The notes: a model not told the origin generated them from the letters alone. 64,000 nucleotides of DNA from Isoetes taiwanensis (GCA_021234155.1 JAJEKV010000021.1:10655523-10719522); one strand, 5' to 3'. Shown: positions 33,818-45,454, counted from the stretch's first letter. Made by a program: numbers and translations.

Positions 33818-36800
33818 AGCTAGATACATTGATAACTGTAAAATGTCCGAGTTCTTCGATTATCTTGGTCCAGAAGATGAATCTATTCAAGATGATCAAC
33901 TTTTGGATGTTCCAATGGAGGCTGAGATTCTGAGAACTATAGGGAGTATGGCTCATGGGAAAAGCCCGAGGCCTGATGGATTGCCCCCTGAATTCTATGA
34001 ACACTTCTGGGATATAATGGGTAAAGACCTCACCACATTTATACAGGGTGCTTGGCAGGCTGAGAAGTTGCACCCAGCTATTAATGCTGGCTTAATTGCC
34101 TTAGTTCCAAAAGTAGACAAACCTTCCATCTTCTCGGACTGGAGGCCAATTTCATTGACCAATGTAACATACAAAATTTTGGCTAAGATCTTTGCTAATA
34201 GGATTAAGAAGATTCTTCAGGAAAAGATTAGCCCAGTTCAATCTGGATTTCTACCAGGGAGAAGTATCCTGGATCATTTCATTGGGGCATATGAAGGTCT
34301 ACATTGGAATAGGATTACTAATCAAGGGTGTGCTCCTGAAATTGGATTTTAAAAGGGCCTATGATACCATTGATTGGAATTTTCTTTACAAGGCCATGGC
34401 TCAACTAGGTTTTTCAGAGGCAGTGTTAAATAAGGTAGCTGGATTCAATGTTGCAGGATGTTCAGCAGTTTTGGTGAATGGTTCCCCTTCTCCCTTTTTT
34501 GAATGTAAAAGAGGGGTTAGGCAGGGCTGCCCATTGGCCCCTTACCTTTTCCTAATAGTAGCTGAGATGATAACCAGAGTCATTGTGAAACTGTAACAAA
34601 ATGACAAAATTAGCTGCCTCAAGCTTCCAGTATGAGTGAGAGATTGTCAGTAATGCAATATGCAGATGACACATTTGTGTTTTAAAAAAAACAAGGGGAT
34701 CACATTCAGAATTTTCTTGCTGCTATGGATATGTTTGGGAAAGCATCGGGGGTTATGTTGAACAGGGATAAATGTGCAATTATTTCTAATAGCTCTGAGG
34801 TCTATATTGAAGAGATTAAGGTTTGTGGTCACCAATCTGCCACAAAACTGTTGGGTTTGCCTTTGGCCCTCAATATGAGTCTGCATGGCTTATGGGAGCC
34901 TATAGTCACCAAAATAAAGAAGAAACTTCAAGTGTATCCCAAAACACTTTCTCTGGCTGGGAGAGTAGAGATAATTAATAGTGTTATTGCTAGTTCTCAT
35001 GTCTTTTTTTCATCAGCAATAATTGCAGATAAGAAAACCTATCAGGAGCTGGAGGTTATTATGAAGGAGTTCATTTGGCAGGGCGCTCATATGGTAGGTT
35101 GGCAACATTTAACCCTTCCTAGTTAAGGGGAGGATTGGGGTGTAAGGATCTGTTCCTCCAGGCACAGGTCTTGGCAGCAAAATTGGTTTGGAGGTCTCTA
35201 GTTTCATCATCAAAGTCCCCAGCCCTCCTCCTTGCTAAATACTGGATTGGGAAAACTTCCTTAGTGGGTAGTCCATCTATCCCTCATCATTTGCCTGACT
35301 CAGCATTCTACCAGCTTAACCCTAGTTCAGGAACATCTATCATGAGAAGAATCATACAAGCATGGAACAGGGTGTCTGTGTGCTTCAAGACTAATCCAAT
35401 AGAAAGTGTTTCAGATGACTTCAATTTCTTTTGGCACCAGGGTTTGGCAGATGAGGATGATGGATGTTTGGCTTTAAAACATCCGAGGAAGTATAAAGAG
35501 TGGAAGCTGCAAGGGTTATGCACAGTTGGAAGCATGGTCAATAATGAAGGTTGGAGGACATGGCAGGAAATTTCCAGCTTGGTGCAAGACTCCATTTGTA
35601 ATAGAAACATTTATAAAGCTTTAACTACACACCATAAGGGAACAGGTGCTGAAATAAAAGAGCAGAATTGGACCCTGGATGGGAAGGGATATAGTGTGGC
35701 CAAAATTTATTCCATTCTGCTGAATGTTCAAGGGACAAAAGTTTCCAATCAGTGGGATTGTTCTGAACTAGAAGCCATCCGGGTTATCAGGAAAGGTTGG
35801 AAATTACAGTGTGCAAAAAAAATCATCCTTTTTAGATGGCTTCTTCTGAACAGAAGCCTTAAGTCCAATGCCTATCGAGCCAAGTATAATGACCAGATCT
35901 CCGATAGATGTCCATTAAGCTGTAGCCAGGCTGAATCCTCAAGCCATATTACTTGTCCTTGGCTAACTCCTTTTTGGAATTGGATAGGTACCCACATAGG
36001 TTTTACCCCAGCTACAGAGTCTGACTTATTTGAATTTCTTGCAAATGGTTCTCCCTTTGTGGATACAATCAGAACTCTCTGTTTGTGGGCAATCTAGAAA
36101 CATAGGAATACTATGGCCATAAATCATTCTATTCCAGATTTGAATTTCCTCAAAACAACCCTCCAATTAGAGCTGGCTGATGCGGCCATGGCTCACAGAA
36201 TGGACAGAGGATCCAATTATGATAAAAACTGGGATGCTTTGGGCTCCTTTCAAGGGTTCTATTCATTCTTTTCACCTTTTTGATGTTGCTGACAGATTAC
36301 CTGGTCAAGAAGCATCATGAAGGTGGGCATGTCAGGGAGGTTCCGGAAGGTACGAAGCCCATGTCTCATCAGGAGGTTCTTGAAGCCCTCCTCTGGGTTA
36401 AAACAGAAACCATTATGATCCGAACTCTGAAACGAGTATTGAAGGATGAAGACATCTGGCAGTTCAAGCAAGAGCTCAAGCCATATTTTGAAGAAAAGCT
36501 CGGCATATGTGAGGCGGCGCGGGACTCATGGATTCTCCATATCCTGGATGCTTCTGCATATGGGGCAGTAGAATTGGATTACCTGTTATTTAAGTATACG
36601 GATCGAGCCTTTGCTATTATAACTCTCGATGGAGTTATAGATGAATGAGACAGCAGTAACAGAGTATTCTGAAGAATTCTATCACCCAATGACTTGCATA
36701 TAATTATATTTTCAGTTTTTCCTGCTTTAAGTTTTTAAACAGTGCTTCAATTCAGTTAATATTTCCTCCTCGGGAGAGATAGGACAATTTTTTACTGTGT

Positions 36801-36890
36801 CATGGCCTGTATAACAGAGTCTCACTCTGTTCTTTTGTATTATTATGTATTGCATGTAATATAATACCACTGCCGTTTCTACAAAAAAAA
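33818..36890 (+). mobile_element. L1-type LINE ORF2 (RT to 3' end), split from its left part
   Basis: In broken frames the sequence reads HGKSPRPDGLPPEFY, DWRPISLTNVTYKILAK, QSGFLPGRSILDH, then LKLDFKRAYDTIDW (motif A), GVRQGCPLAPYLF (motif B), MQYADDTFVF (active site), NRDKCAIIS, and the RT-associated zinc-finger region with KKIILFRWLLLNR. This is the usual plant L1 order. The C-terminal part goes on to about 36648, and a 3' UTR ends with a short A tail (about 36881-36888). Frameshifts at 34350, 34600 and 35125 and a stop at 36097 make it dead. Confidence 0.85.
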
Positions 36891-36984
36891 GAAAGAAAGT
36901 TATACACAAATAACCATTGGAGGGAAAACCCGTATTATTTATGGTATTTGCTTTAAAAATTAAAGAGGAAAAATCTCAAACGAA

Positions 36985-37370
36985 TGGATTGGAGCCAAGA
37001 CCGTTCTTTACTACGAGAGGTGCCCTGTGCATTGATTCTTTTCTAGTTTGATATGGTATCAATAGCTATAGTCGTATTTCCTGTTTGTCTGTCTCCTGTT
37101 ATTGGTTCCCATTAACCATGGCCTGTAGGAATCAGACTATCTACTAGTTTTTATCCCGTTTCCATGGATTCGCACACGGATTCACGTGAAATAATCTCAG
37201 GAGCTTTCACTTCTACATGTCTTCTTTTGTCGGCCCGGCGAGCACCCTTCCCATTAATAGGCACTCCTGATGCATCAATCACGCAACCTAATATGGCCTT
37301 TCCTACAGGAACGTCAATGGTGAACTCCTGCGCTTGACGATATCTCCCTCTCTAGTGGCGGTTGTGACGA
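36985..37370 (-). pseudogene. atp1: Mitochondrial ATP synthase alpha (atp1) insert, decayed
   Basis: On the minus strand the frame reads [53 protein letters not shown] and GDRQTGNTTIAIDTISN, then a stop and INAQGTS. This is the nucleotide-binding region of ATP synthase alpha (normally ending TGLKAVD.L.P.GRGQRELIIG, GDRQTGKT). The Walker A lysine is Asn, there are three in-frame stops and one frame slip near a CAG, so it is not functional. Several differences from the conserved protein are exact C/T exchanges of the kind RNA editing corrects. A nuclear copy of mitochondrial DNA is the simplest reading. Confidence 0.8.
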
Positions 37371-37628
37371 TTAACCATCAGGTCTGGAGCATGTGATTTG
37401 ATTTCATCCAAATTATACTGTCACATTTAAGGGTCTGAACGAGACTTGAACCCACTACCTCTGGAGTGGTAGCTGTGCATCCTAACCGAAAAGGCCACGA
37501 TTAACCATCAGGTCTGGAGCGTGTGATTTGGTTTCATCCAAATCATCGTGGCCTTTTCGGTGAGGATGCACAGCTACCATTCCAGAGGTAGTGGGTTCAA
37601 GTCCCGTTCAGATCCTTAAATGTGACAG
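37369..37628. repeat. tRNA-derived SINE, two copies with an inverted head
   Basis: 37417-37499 and 37546-37628 are inverted copies (about 83 bp, a handful of mismatches), with a B box GGTTCAAGTCC at 37594-37604 and its counterpart at 37441-37453. Upstream of the B box, GGCCTTTTCGGTGAGGATG resembles a tRNA A-box region. 37370-37415 and 37500-37545 are direct copies of the SINE tail. A pol III-type head with a non-tRNA tail points to a SINE rather than a working tRNA; the arms do not fold into a good cloverleaf. Confidence 0.7.
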
Positions 37629-37639
37629 CGGTATCGCTA

Positions 37640-38125
37640 CCAAATATAAGAACTCCTACATCGAAGTTTTCTGCTTTGCACTATAATGTATTAAATACAT
37701 GTTCATTGTGTTCATGTTCTTCTATAAACATTCAATGTGTTTATGTGTGGAGTTGCATTTTAAAAGGACAGTCTAGACATTTAACTTGGTCAAGATTTAA
37801 CCATTAATATTATTTTCTAACACCAATTGCATCTACTTATATCCCCATAAGTATTTCTACCCATTCCAAAAAGATATTTCATATAAAACCTAAAACAATC
37901 AACTTTTTGTTCAAAACTTATTAGGAATAATCTCATTTTAGTGGTTTTTTAGACATTTGAACATTGGAAATGAAATTATATGGAACAATAAACAATTTAG
38001 TTTATAAGGGCCCTATGGCGTATGTACTATGCAACCACTACAGAACTTGTGTATTTTTTTTAGTATGTATACATAAGCATAGGAAAGTAGAAACTCCCAT
38101 TGAGTACAATCAGATGGTTTATACG
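37640..38125. other. Intergenic, AT-rich
   Basis: No gene or element is recognised here. Confidence 0.4.
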
Positions 38126-38129
38126 CATA

Positions 38130-39230
38130 ATACAAATGCAACCCCCTTGACGTCTCTAGTGATAAGGTCCTATGGATGTACAATCCCAATTTTACATTTT
38201 TTTGTATGGTCTAGCGCAAACAGAAAACTTCCACCTTCGAGTTAGCTATATGATTTATATGTAAGTAGCAATTTATATGCCATATATCATGGATGATGTA
38301 TGTCCAGGATCCCTCAAGCTGTATTGTCTAGAGGAAATGTTAGAGAAAACATTGGTGAAAGAGAATTTTATTGATTTATTCATGTCGTGATAGAGGGGTC
38401 AAACCCAAGGCCCTACAAAACAAAGACATGAAGAAAGCAATTTAATTGAAGTGGTAAGCAAATAAATCAAGGACCTAAGTTGCAGAGGGCAGCTTGAAGA
38501 AGCTCCACTGTAGTCATCATCTAGGAAGGCCAACACACGGCAACCCCAAGAATCACAATCTAGCAGGGTCCAACACTGATTGATAGTCTTGGCACATCCA
38601 TTTATGGAGGAGAGCCTGCTTTGCCACCTGCCTGAGTTCGGAGCAAAAGCATAATACATCATCATTAACATGAAAAGTTGATAATGACATTTGATGTCCC
38701 ACATGTTGCACTTTATGTGGGCATATTATTGTATGGGGGGAGGGTAGTTGGGACCCCCTTCTGCAGTGGGGTGGGCAGGGGATGGAGGGAGGGAAGTTGG
38801 GACCCCCTTTTGCAGTGGACAAGCGGAGCCTCGCAATCGGTGGCAACCGGGAGTGGGTCCCCTATCCAACCCCCATCCTCCACTGCGGAAGGGGGGTCCC
38901 AGCTTCCCTCCCCCCACAACATGGAAGATGGGAGCTCCACCAGATCTTGCTCTTCTTGGAGATTTTTGAAGAGAAGATACTGGATCCTCACTGGATGAGT
39001 GGAATGGCAGCGCCTATGTCCATTCCGTAGTGTGGTGGACTGCCACATGGCTTGATTTCAGCCACCCATCTTCCATGTTGTTCAAGGCTAGTTGTTGTGA
39101 TATGACCCACTTTTTGCTAATTGGGAATATAATAGATTAGTTATCCATGATGATTATGATAAAAAAAAAAGCATGGAATTGCTAGTCCAAGAGTTGTCAT
39201 GCAAGTTGTCTTGAACTGAATCAAAATTAG
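38130..39230 (+). repeat. Dispersed repeat, copy 2, with a GC-rich insertion
   Basis: This matches 18770-19464 on both sides of a block at about 38722-39075 that the first copy lacks. The block repeats TTGGGACCCCCTTCTGCAGT on one strand (38750, 38798) and its complement near 38878-38905. It looks like a small inserted element with internal inverted repeats. Confidence 0.8.
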
Positions 39231-40850
39231 GGTTTATTTTTATAAATTTCGTTTAGGGTCTGTACCCGTTCCAGAGCTAGAGCTATGGTGGGGGAGCTCT
39301 TCTGAACACAATAATGGGCGGCTCTGCCGCCATACCTAGTGTCTTTTGAGCTTTCCTAACTGTCCTTTTTATTTTATTTGGATTATCTTTTGGAATCCCT
39401 TTCACGGATGGCTTTGCCGCCTGATAAGATTTCGAATTTGACGCCTCATCTTTCTGAAGTTTTGTGCAGATCCGGCAGCCATCCAGCTTATTAGGTATGT
39501 ACCGTCACGACTCCACGTTGATTAGTAGTTCCTTTTTTTTCAGATAGATCAGGTTAACGGATTTATGAGCCATAAATTCTCTTCCATTGCCTAATCACGC
39601 CTTCAGTTTTGGTCTCACTGCTTAGACTCTCCATCAACAGAAAGATCTCAAACTTTGGACTAATTCAATGTCTTTGCCGTGGATAGGATTGTGAGATAGT
39701 TTATCTTAAATTAGAATGGGGAATTTTTTTCTTTGTTATTCAGGACTTGCGCTGGATGAAGAGATTGAAATCAGAATCTGCATGCTTAATGGTCTGCTGA
39801 CTAGAATGCTACAGACTGGACCCTCCATAGCGTTTAGTTTCAAGTTTATAGCACTAGCTGCAAGCTTATATCTTTAGCCATTTTACATGTTTCAAGTGTT
39901 ATGAATTCAGTAATAAAATCAACCGGGTCACTTCACTATGTTAGTTTGCCCATCTCTAAATCCAGTCTGATGAACTGAAGTAAGACTTTTCAAATTAGTG
40001 CACGCATCTGATGAGTTTGTTTACAAGAGCTAAACTGTTTAGAATGCAAGTGTATTTTCTTGGAGTTGGGTTTGCTTATCTCTGAATCCAGTCTGATAAA
40101 CAGAAATCGTTTCACGACGTTCATTTAGAAGCTTTCGCAATGTTTGTTTCATAAGCTTTGCTTCTTATGTCTGATGTATCTGTAGCCCATGTTTTCCTCC
40201 TTCCTCTTGGGTTCTTTGCTTATCTCTGCTTTTACGGCGCAGTTTGTATCCATGGAGCTCTTAGGAAAACACCCAACTGATTCAAAGCTTCTTTCCATAG
40301 GATTTGGGTGGTTCTTTGTGTTTGAGTGAAGCTTTTGGGCTTCTTTAATGGTGTGCTCCCGTTTTAAGTCTGGTGTTGTTCTTAAGTAGGTAAGGTACTG
40401 ATTCAACTCGGCGCTTAAGCAGGTACTAATTCAACTGGTTCTTCAAATCTGGCATTGTTGTACTGATTAAACTTGGTGGTGTTCAAATCTCTATTCTCAC
40501 ATGCAAATCTCTTCTATTGTTTTTGGCACTTGACTTATTTTCTGCCAAGTGTTAGTTTCTTTGTAGTTTCTTTGGTTTATTGCATTGTTGACTTCATCCC
40601 ATGGTTTCTAAGGTGACATGGGAATTCAGGGTTGACCCATCTTGATTTTGGAGAGATGGTTGTGGTTGCTCCATATTGAATATTGAATGGAGCATTCCAT
40701 TAAGCAATGTCCCAGATGAAACGATTATTAAAAAAAAAACCACAGCTAGAACAAAGAAATGCCACGGAGTTGAGTTTGCAATATAAGCAAGAGCATCAAA
40801 ATTAGAGCTTGAACTAACTCTTAAGCATTTTTAATATCCATTCGCCACAC
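39231..40850. other. Intergenic, no gene recognised
   Basis: About 1.6 kb holds no open frame with recognisable homology. TTTGCTTATCTCTGAATCCAG and similar phrases recur loosely (39945-39970, 40065-40090), and a GGCGG...CCGCC stem lies near 39317. Confidence 0.4.
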
Positions 40851-40854
40851 TCGA

Positions 40855-41201
40855 AGTCGCGGTTTAACATCGGTCTAGTAATAGGGATCTTAAAAATTCA
40901 TTGTCCCGAGGTCACGGGTTCAAGTACGGCCTACCGGTCCTGTGATAGAGACCTTGAACTCGTCATATGTACTAGATATTCAAGCGCCTTCTAGCATATC
41001 GCCTACCGGTCCTGTGATAGAGACCTTCTAGCATATCGCCTACCGGTCCTGTGATAGAGACCTTAAACTCGTCATATGTACTAGATATTCAAGCGCCTTC
41101 TAGCATATCGCGCTTTAAGTAGTGGATTGGCTTTCCTGTGGTATGCAGAATGTACTCATGATGTTGTGATATATAAAATGATGTTTGTCAATAAAAAAAA
41201 A
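40855..41201 (+). repeat. tRNA-derived SINE with repeated body and A tail
   Basis: The A-box-like GGTCTAGTAATAGG (about 40872) and the B-box GGGTTCAAGTAC (40916-40927) are spaced as in a tRNA gene. After them, units starting CCTACCGGTCCTGTGATAG occur three times (about 40930, 41002, 41040), two of them running on to CAAGCGCCTTCTAGCATATC. The element ends TGTCAATAAAAAAAAA at 41201. Confidence 0.65.
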
Positions 41202-41204
41202 TTA

Positions 41205-42560
41205 ATGTCCACTTGAGACCATAGAAGTTAAGGTGAATTCATGAACTTTATAAGATTAGCCCTTTCTTTATGAGTGTCTATAAAAGCATTGTAGTTCAAG
41301 CCTTGCAGTCGGCGCCATTGAAGTTTTAAGCAGAGTGGCAAATTTGAAACATCTTTGTGGTTACATTTTGACACTTTCTTTATGGCTTGTTTATAGATAG
41401 ATAGATATTGTTTTAATGTCTACGGGGACCTTACAACGGGCCATGGGACGGATCTATACATAGTGCGACCTTGGGCGATCTTGAATGCAAGACATACGTA
41501 TTCTAAGACTAGTGGAAAGAATATATTACTTTGGCAACTTCCATCTTATATGCAGGTTGATTAGAAAAAATGGAGTTGAGTTGATATTGCTTAGGTAGAG
41601 GCATTTCGTATTCAAGAAGAATCTTATATATATGTAGGAGTTTGGAACTACGTATGGACCTTAACAATGCAACACCCTACATTTTGCATCCCAGGGATTC
41701 GTTGATTAGTTAAGATGTGTGATATATCCAGAATTTTAAGAGAATTAGTGGCAGGCTATGGCATCTTACTTTTAGTTTCTTGTTTCAATCTTGGTAAGAA
41801 TGTTTGGTGCTTATGTGGTATGAGATTAAACTACTATATCAAGCTATGTAGCTCTTGAAAGTTGACACTTGAATCAAGTCCTTTTAGTTGGAAAGTCATG
41901 GCCTTGTATGAAATCATGTAGTTTTGCTAAAAAAGGATAGGGGTTGCTAAACTTCAATTTAATTGCATGCATTGTATGAAATCACGTACCATATAAAAAG
42001 AAATTTCTTCTTTTTCTTTTATTGACTCGAACCCTTAGTTTCTTTAATTCCTTATCACAACAAGGTGTTGTTGCACAGGGGATTGCCCTCATGGAGTTGG
42101 TACCGAAGGGGCAATGAGAAAATGAATATGAACACGTTGTATGCTTTAGAGTAATAGTTGCAAGTAAAACTAGAAGAACGACGCACCACAACCATTGAGG
42201 AAATGACCAATATAGGGTCTCATAAAAAAGAAAGGAGAGTAAGTAAGAGAAAGAAGATAGAGGTATAACATTTGGATATCCTTATTTAGTTAATAATAGT
42301 ATACATATGAGAAATGTAATGGTATATTCATAATGTCTAAATGTGGATACGTGATCCATGTGCTAGTGCCACGCTTGAGAAATGTAATTGGGATATTCCT
42401 TACGCAATCCAAGTGCTAGGGCTAAACCAAATAAAAAGTGAAGAATACATTGTGTAGGGATTAAGGTTTCGTATAGCCATCTGATTGTATAAGGATTTCT
42501 TTGTATTAAAATGCATAAGAGTAGTATAGATAGCAACAGTTGGAACCAAATAAAATTTCA
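41205..42560. other. Intergenic, no gene recognised
   Basis: No supported gene is seen. ATAGATAGATA occurs at 41395, and the minus-strand open frame at 41982-42191 has no recognisable homology. Confidence 0.4.
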
Positions 42561-42565
42561 TCATT

Positions 42566-42695
42566 ACTTTCCCTTGAAAACCTTTCGAGGCAGGGGTTTT
42601 TTAATCCTAGTAGTAATGATTGTACTAGCCCATTGTATGAGTCCCATGACCTATTGGTCTCCGTAGACGTTAAAAAAAACTATTCTATTCTATTC
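42566..42695 (+). mobile_element. LINE 3' UTR and ATTCT tail
   Basis: The 3'-most 130 bases of the ATTCT-tailed LINE family are present: CCCTTGAAAACCTTTCGAGG, GGGGTTTTTTAATCC, TTGGTCTCCGTAGACGTTAA, then ATTCT units. It is severely 5'-truncated and is directly followed by another insertion in the opposite sense. Confidence 0.85.
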
Positions 42696-43334
42696 TACTA
42701 CTAGGATTAAAAAACCCCTGCCTCGAAAGGTTTTCAAGGGAAAAACCTTTGCAGTAATGATGATACTATACAAGCGGAGATAATGACTACTGAGGGCTCA
42801 GTAATTGCAGATGTTTATCTAGAACCTCAAGTATGTATAATGCCAAGTCATGCACAGATGGTGCTCTGAGAAGTTGTGGAAGCGTGGAATGGAATGCTAA
42901 GGTCAAAAAATGATTCCGGACTATCTCAAAAGCAGGGCAACTCAGAAGAGTATGGTTTTCATCTTCAATAACCTGTAACTGGCAACAGGCACATAGTCTC
43001 GCTTCTCGCGGCAATTGCGGCCGCTCCCATCTACCTGTCTCAATCCGTAGCATGTGAGACCCCGTGCGAATTGATGCAATAGCTACAAGCTTGTTCCTGG
43101 ACAATGAAGCAAGCAAATAAGCTTGGGGCCCTGGTGCCAAGGTGGGATTTATGTGTGCATGATAATGACCAGTTTTCACTTGGGCCAAAGTAACTGCGTC
43201 CCATATCTTTTGAGAAAAACGACCATTGAGATATTGTTGCAAAAAAGTAATGATTGTACTAGCCCATTGTATGGGTCCCATGACCTATTGGTCTCCGTGG
43301 ACGTTAAAAAAATCTATTCTATTCTATTCTATTC
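42696..43334 (-). mobile_element. LINE insertion with twin-priming inversion
   Basis: 42696-43246 is the minus-strand end of ORF2 plus the start of the 3' UTR. Its protein reads AVTLAQVKTGHYH, SGPQAYLLASLSRNKL-like, TGRWERPQL, CACCQLQVIEDENHTLLSC, ALYILEVLDK and a stop at 42787. The 3'-terminal part of the UTR (43247-43334, GTAATGATTGTACTAGCC to the ATTCT tail) is in plus orientation. In the uninverted neighbour (42566-42695) these parts are contiguous at TAGTAGTAATGATTG. The inverted and direct parts abut exactly there with a 3-4 base overlap, the expected product of twin priming. Confidence 0.85.
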
Positions 43335-43339
43335 ATTTG

Positions 43340-44500
43340 GTCTGTTCCTTTATAAAAATCCAAGCTTTGCATAAGCGTAGTTACTGCTATTGGTGTTGCT
43401 ACAGTAGGCTGAATACCAAATGACTGCATTCCTTCCAAAAGCCCATCTACCATATTTTCATTTTTAACTTTGCCTAACATGTAACTTACGTAATATTGCT
43501 CACATTCATTCCATCTATACTCGTTATGGCCTTTCCACCAGTCAAAAGGCTTGAATAAGCGAAGACCTACTAAGCAGAAATCAAGCAACTGGCAGCATGG
43601 ACAAAAAATAGAATTAACCCTTAGGAAACAACTAGTTTAGGCAACAACCCCGTGGGCAAAAGAGCAAGGTCAAAGTCAATGTGTAAGTCCTCGACGTAGG
43701 CCCTTGAAGGGCTCACTTGATGGGTGGAAAAGACACGACAGACTCAAGTTCCTATGGGGTATCGGCAAACAACCAAACTATGATGCTGTGCTACGTGGCA
43801 TCTGCAAAGAAAAGAGGTGCAAAGGATCACTGACTGCTAGAACTCCCGTTCTTCAACTTTGGTTGAACACACTAAAGACAGTACATTCCATTATGGTCTA
43901 CAAGTCAGATGACTTTAAATATTGGTCAAATAAACCTTTACATCTGCATATTCTTTCTATAATCTATGCTTCAGATTTAACTTTCTATATAAACATTTTA
44001 TCTTAATCTTCTGTTTGGACCATATGACTTAAAAAAAAATCTCTTATTTTATGGTCAAACCCCTGATTTATACATGTGCAAACTATAATTACGTTATCTT
44101 TCAGTTATAACTTTTGCATGCACTTTCCTTTTTGCATGTCTTCATGCAGATGCATAAATGGCAGATGCATCAACTTTTATCCATAAATGGATTTCTTTAT
44201 CCATATATCTCCTTAGATTTTAAGAATCACATTTTATTTACATCATTAGGCCTATGGCTTCTTTCTGAAAACGAGAAAAGGTTTATACAAGTATCCCTTG
44301 TGCAATACATTGTGTTAAATCAAGTCATCAATTTTTCTTAAAAAAACAGCTCAGTTTTCGCAACCTTTTAACTGACAGTTTTTTCTAGTTTGAGAAGTGT
44401 AAATAGACAAACATTTTTCATTCAGTTGAAACATATTATTTACTGGTTTATTACTATGTTTTTAGACCATCTTGCAAAAATATGTAGTAAATTTGATTCC
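43340..44500. other. Unrecognised coding-like fragments
   Basis: A minus-strand stretch (43588-43340, PFDWWKGHNEYRWNECEQYY) and a plus-strand stretch (43704-43900, DRLKFLWGIGKQPNYDAVLRG and SLTARTPVLQLWL) have protein-like composition but no family I recognise. They may be relics of a mobile element. Confidence 0.3.
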
Positions 44501-44566
44501 AATTCCCTATACCAAATGGCCACCAAAGTTTTCCATGCTATTATGATCACAAATTTTTTTTTCAGA

Positions 44567-44724
44567 TGCCTTTAAAGCAAAAGTCTGATACACAAGATTT
44601 TCTTTTTCTTGTGCATGTTCAGATTGTCCATGATGAAAAAAACCGTGGATATTATGGTTATATATATCAGCAGCTTTCTTATTCCAAGATCTGGACCGTA
44701 CATAGCGATCCTCGTTTGTGGGGT
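44567..44724 (+). CDS. Candidate internal exon of an unknown gene
   Basis: A T-rich tract ends TTTTTTTTCAG at 44564, followed by an open frame, MPLKQKSDTQDFLFLVHVQ, then HDEKNRGYYGYIYQQLSYSK, IWTVHSDPRLWG and a GTATGC donor. Good splice signals on both sides and protein-like content suggest an exon, but I recognise no family and could not place neighbours. Confidence 0.3.
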
Positions 44725-44829
44725 ATGCATGTACAAGTTTTTGTATACTGTATATTAAGGTTTGCAAAATACTATAAGGTTTGAGAGAATGTACTTAATG
44801 GTGTTAATTTTGTACATGTATTGTAAATT

Positions 44830-45450
44830 TTTTGGGGCTCTCGCTGCCCTACGTAACCCCCCGTGTGAATATGCACCCAAACCAAAGGGGGTTTAAGGGG
44901 GATTTTAATTTAAATGTGTTAAATGCTGTTAATAACGTTAATCGTAGTTGTGTCTGAATGGTTTATGTTAACTAAAAAAAATTTTCCCTTCGGGGCCTTA
45001 AGGATGGTGTAGGGGTGTAGATATAGACATTGCCTAATACTCTAATGATGGATGATGTATCATAGCCTCACAAATCTAACAAACTAGAGGTGCTCAAATT
45101 ATGGAAACGGAAACATTGCATAGAATTAGATATATAATATTATACCAATATACCAATATTAATATATGAGGTAGCATGTAATAATAGAATTTATTAATAA
45201 TGAACAAAGAGCTAAATCCTCGTCGTTTTTTCTCCAAGTTGTACACATCCATACATGCATATAGCTTTGGGTTAGGCAAGCATTTATAATGGTAGAAAAG
45301 GCCTGATTGCACAAGCTAGTGTCCTGTCTTTTAATACAAAATAAAAAGAGAATTATGAGACTAGGTAGGAACTGCAACAACTGCAAGATTCTACAAGAAT
45401 CAGTCTGAACAATCACTAATAAATGTTGTTCATCGCTATAAATCAATGGG
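44830..45450. other. Intergenic; 3' flank of the RPI-like gene
   Basis: No supported gene is present. This is the region downstream of the stop codon of the minus-strand isomerase-like gene. Confidence 0.4.
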
Positions 45451-45454
45451 CTTT

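Noticed and set aside
37546-37628. Functional tRNA gene
   Set aside because: A- and B-box words are present, but the arms do not form a proper cloverleaf and an inverted copy with the same tail lies next to it. A SINE fits better.
38678-39048. Overlapping Gly/Pro-rich frames on both strands
   Set aside because: They arise from the GC-rich inserted block with inverted repeats; no conserved domain is present.
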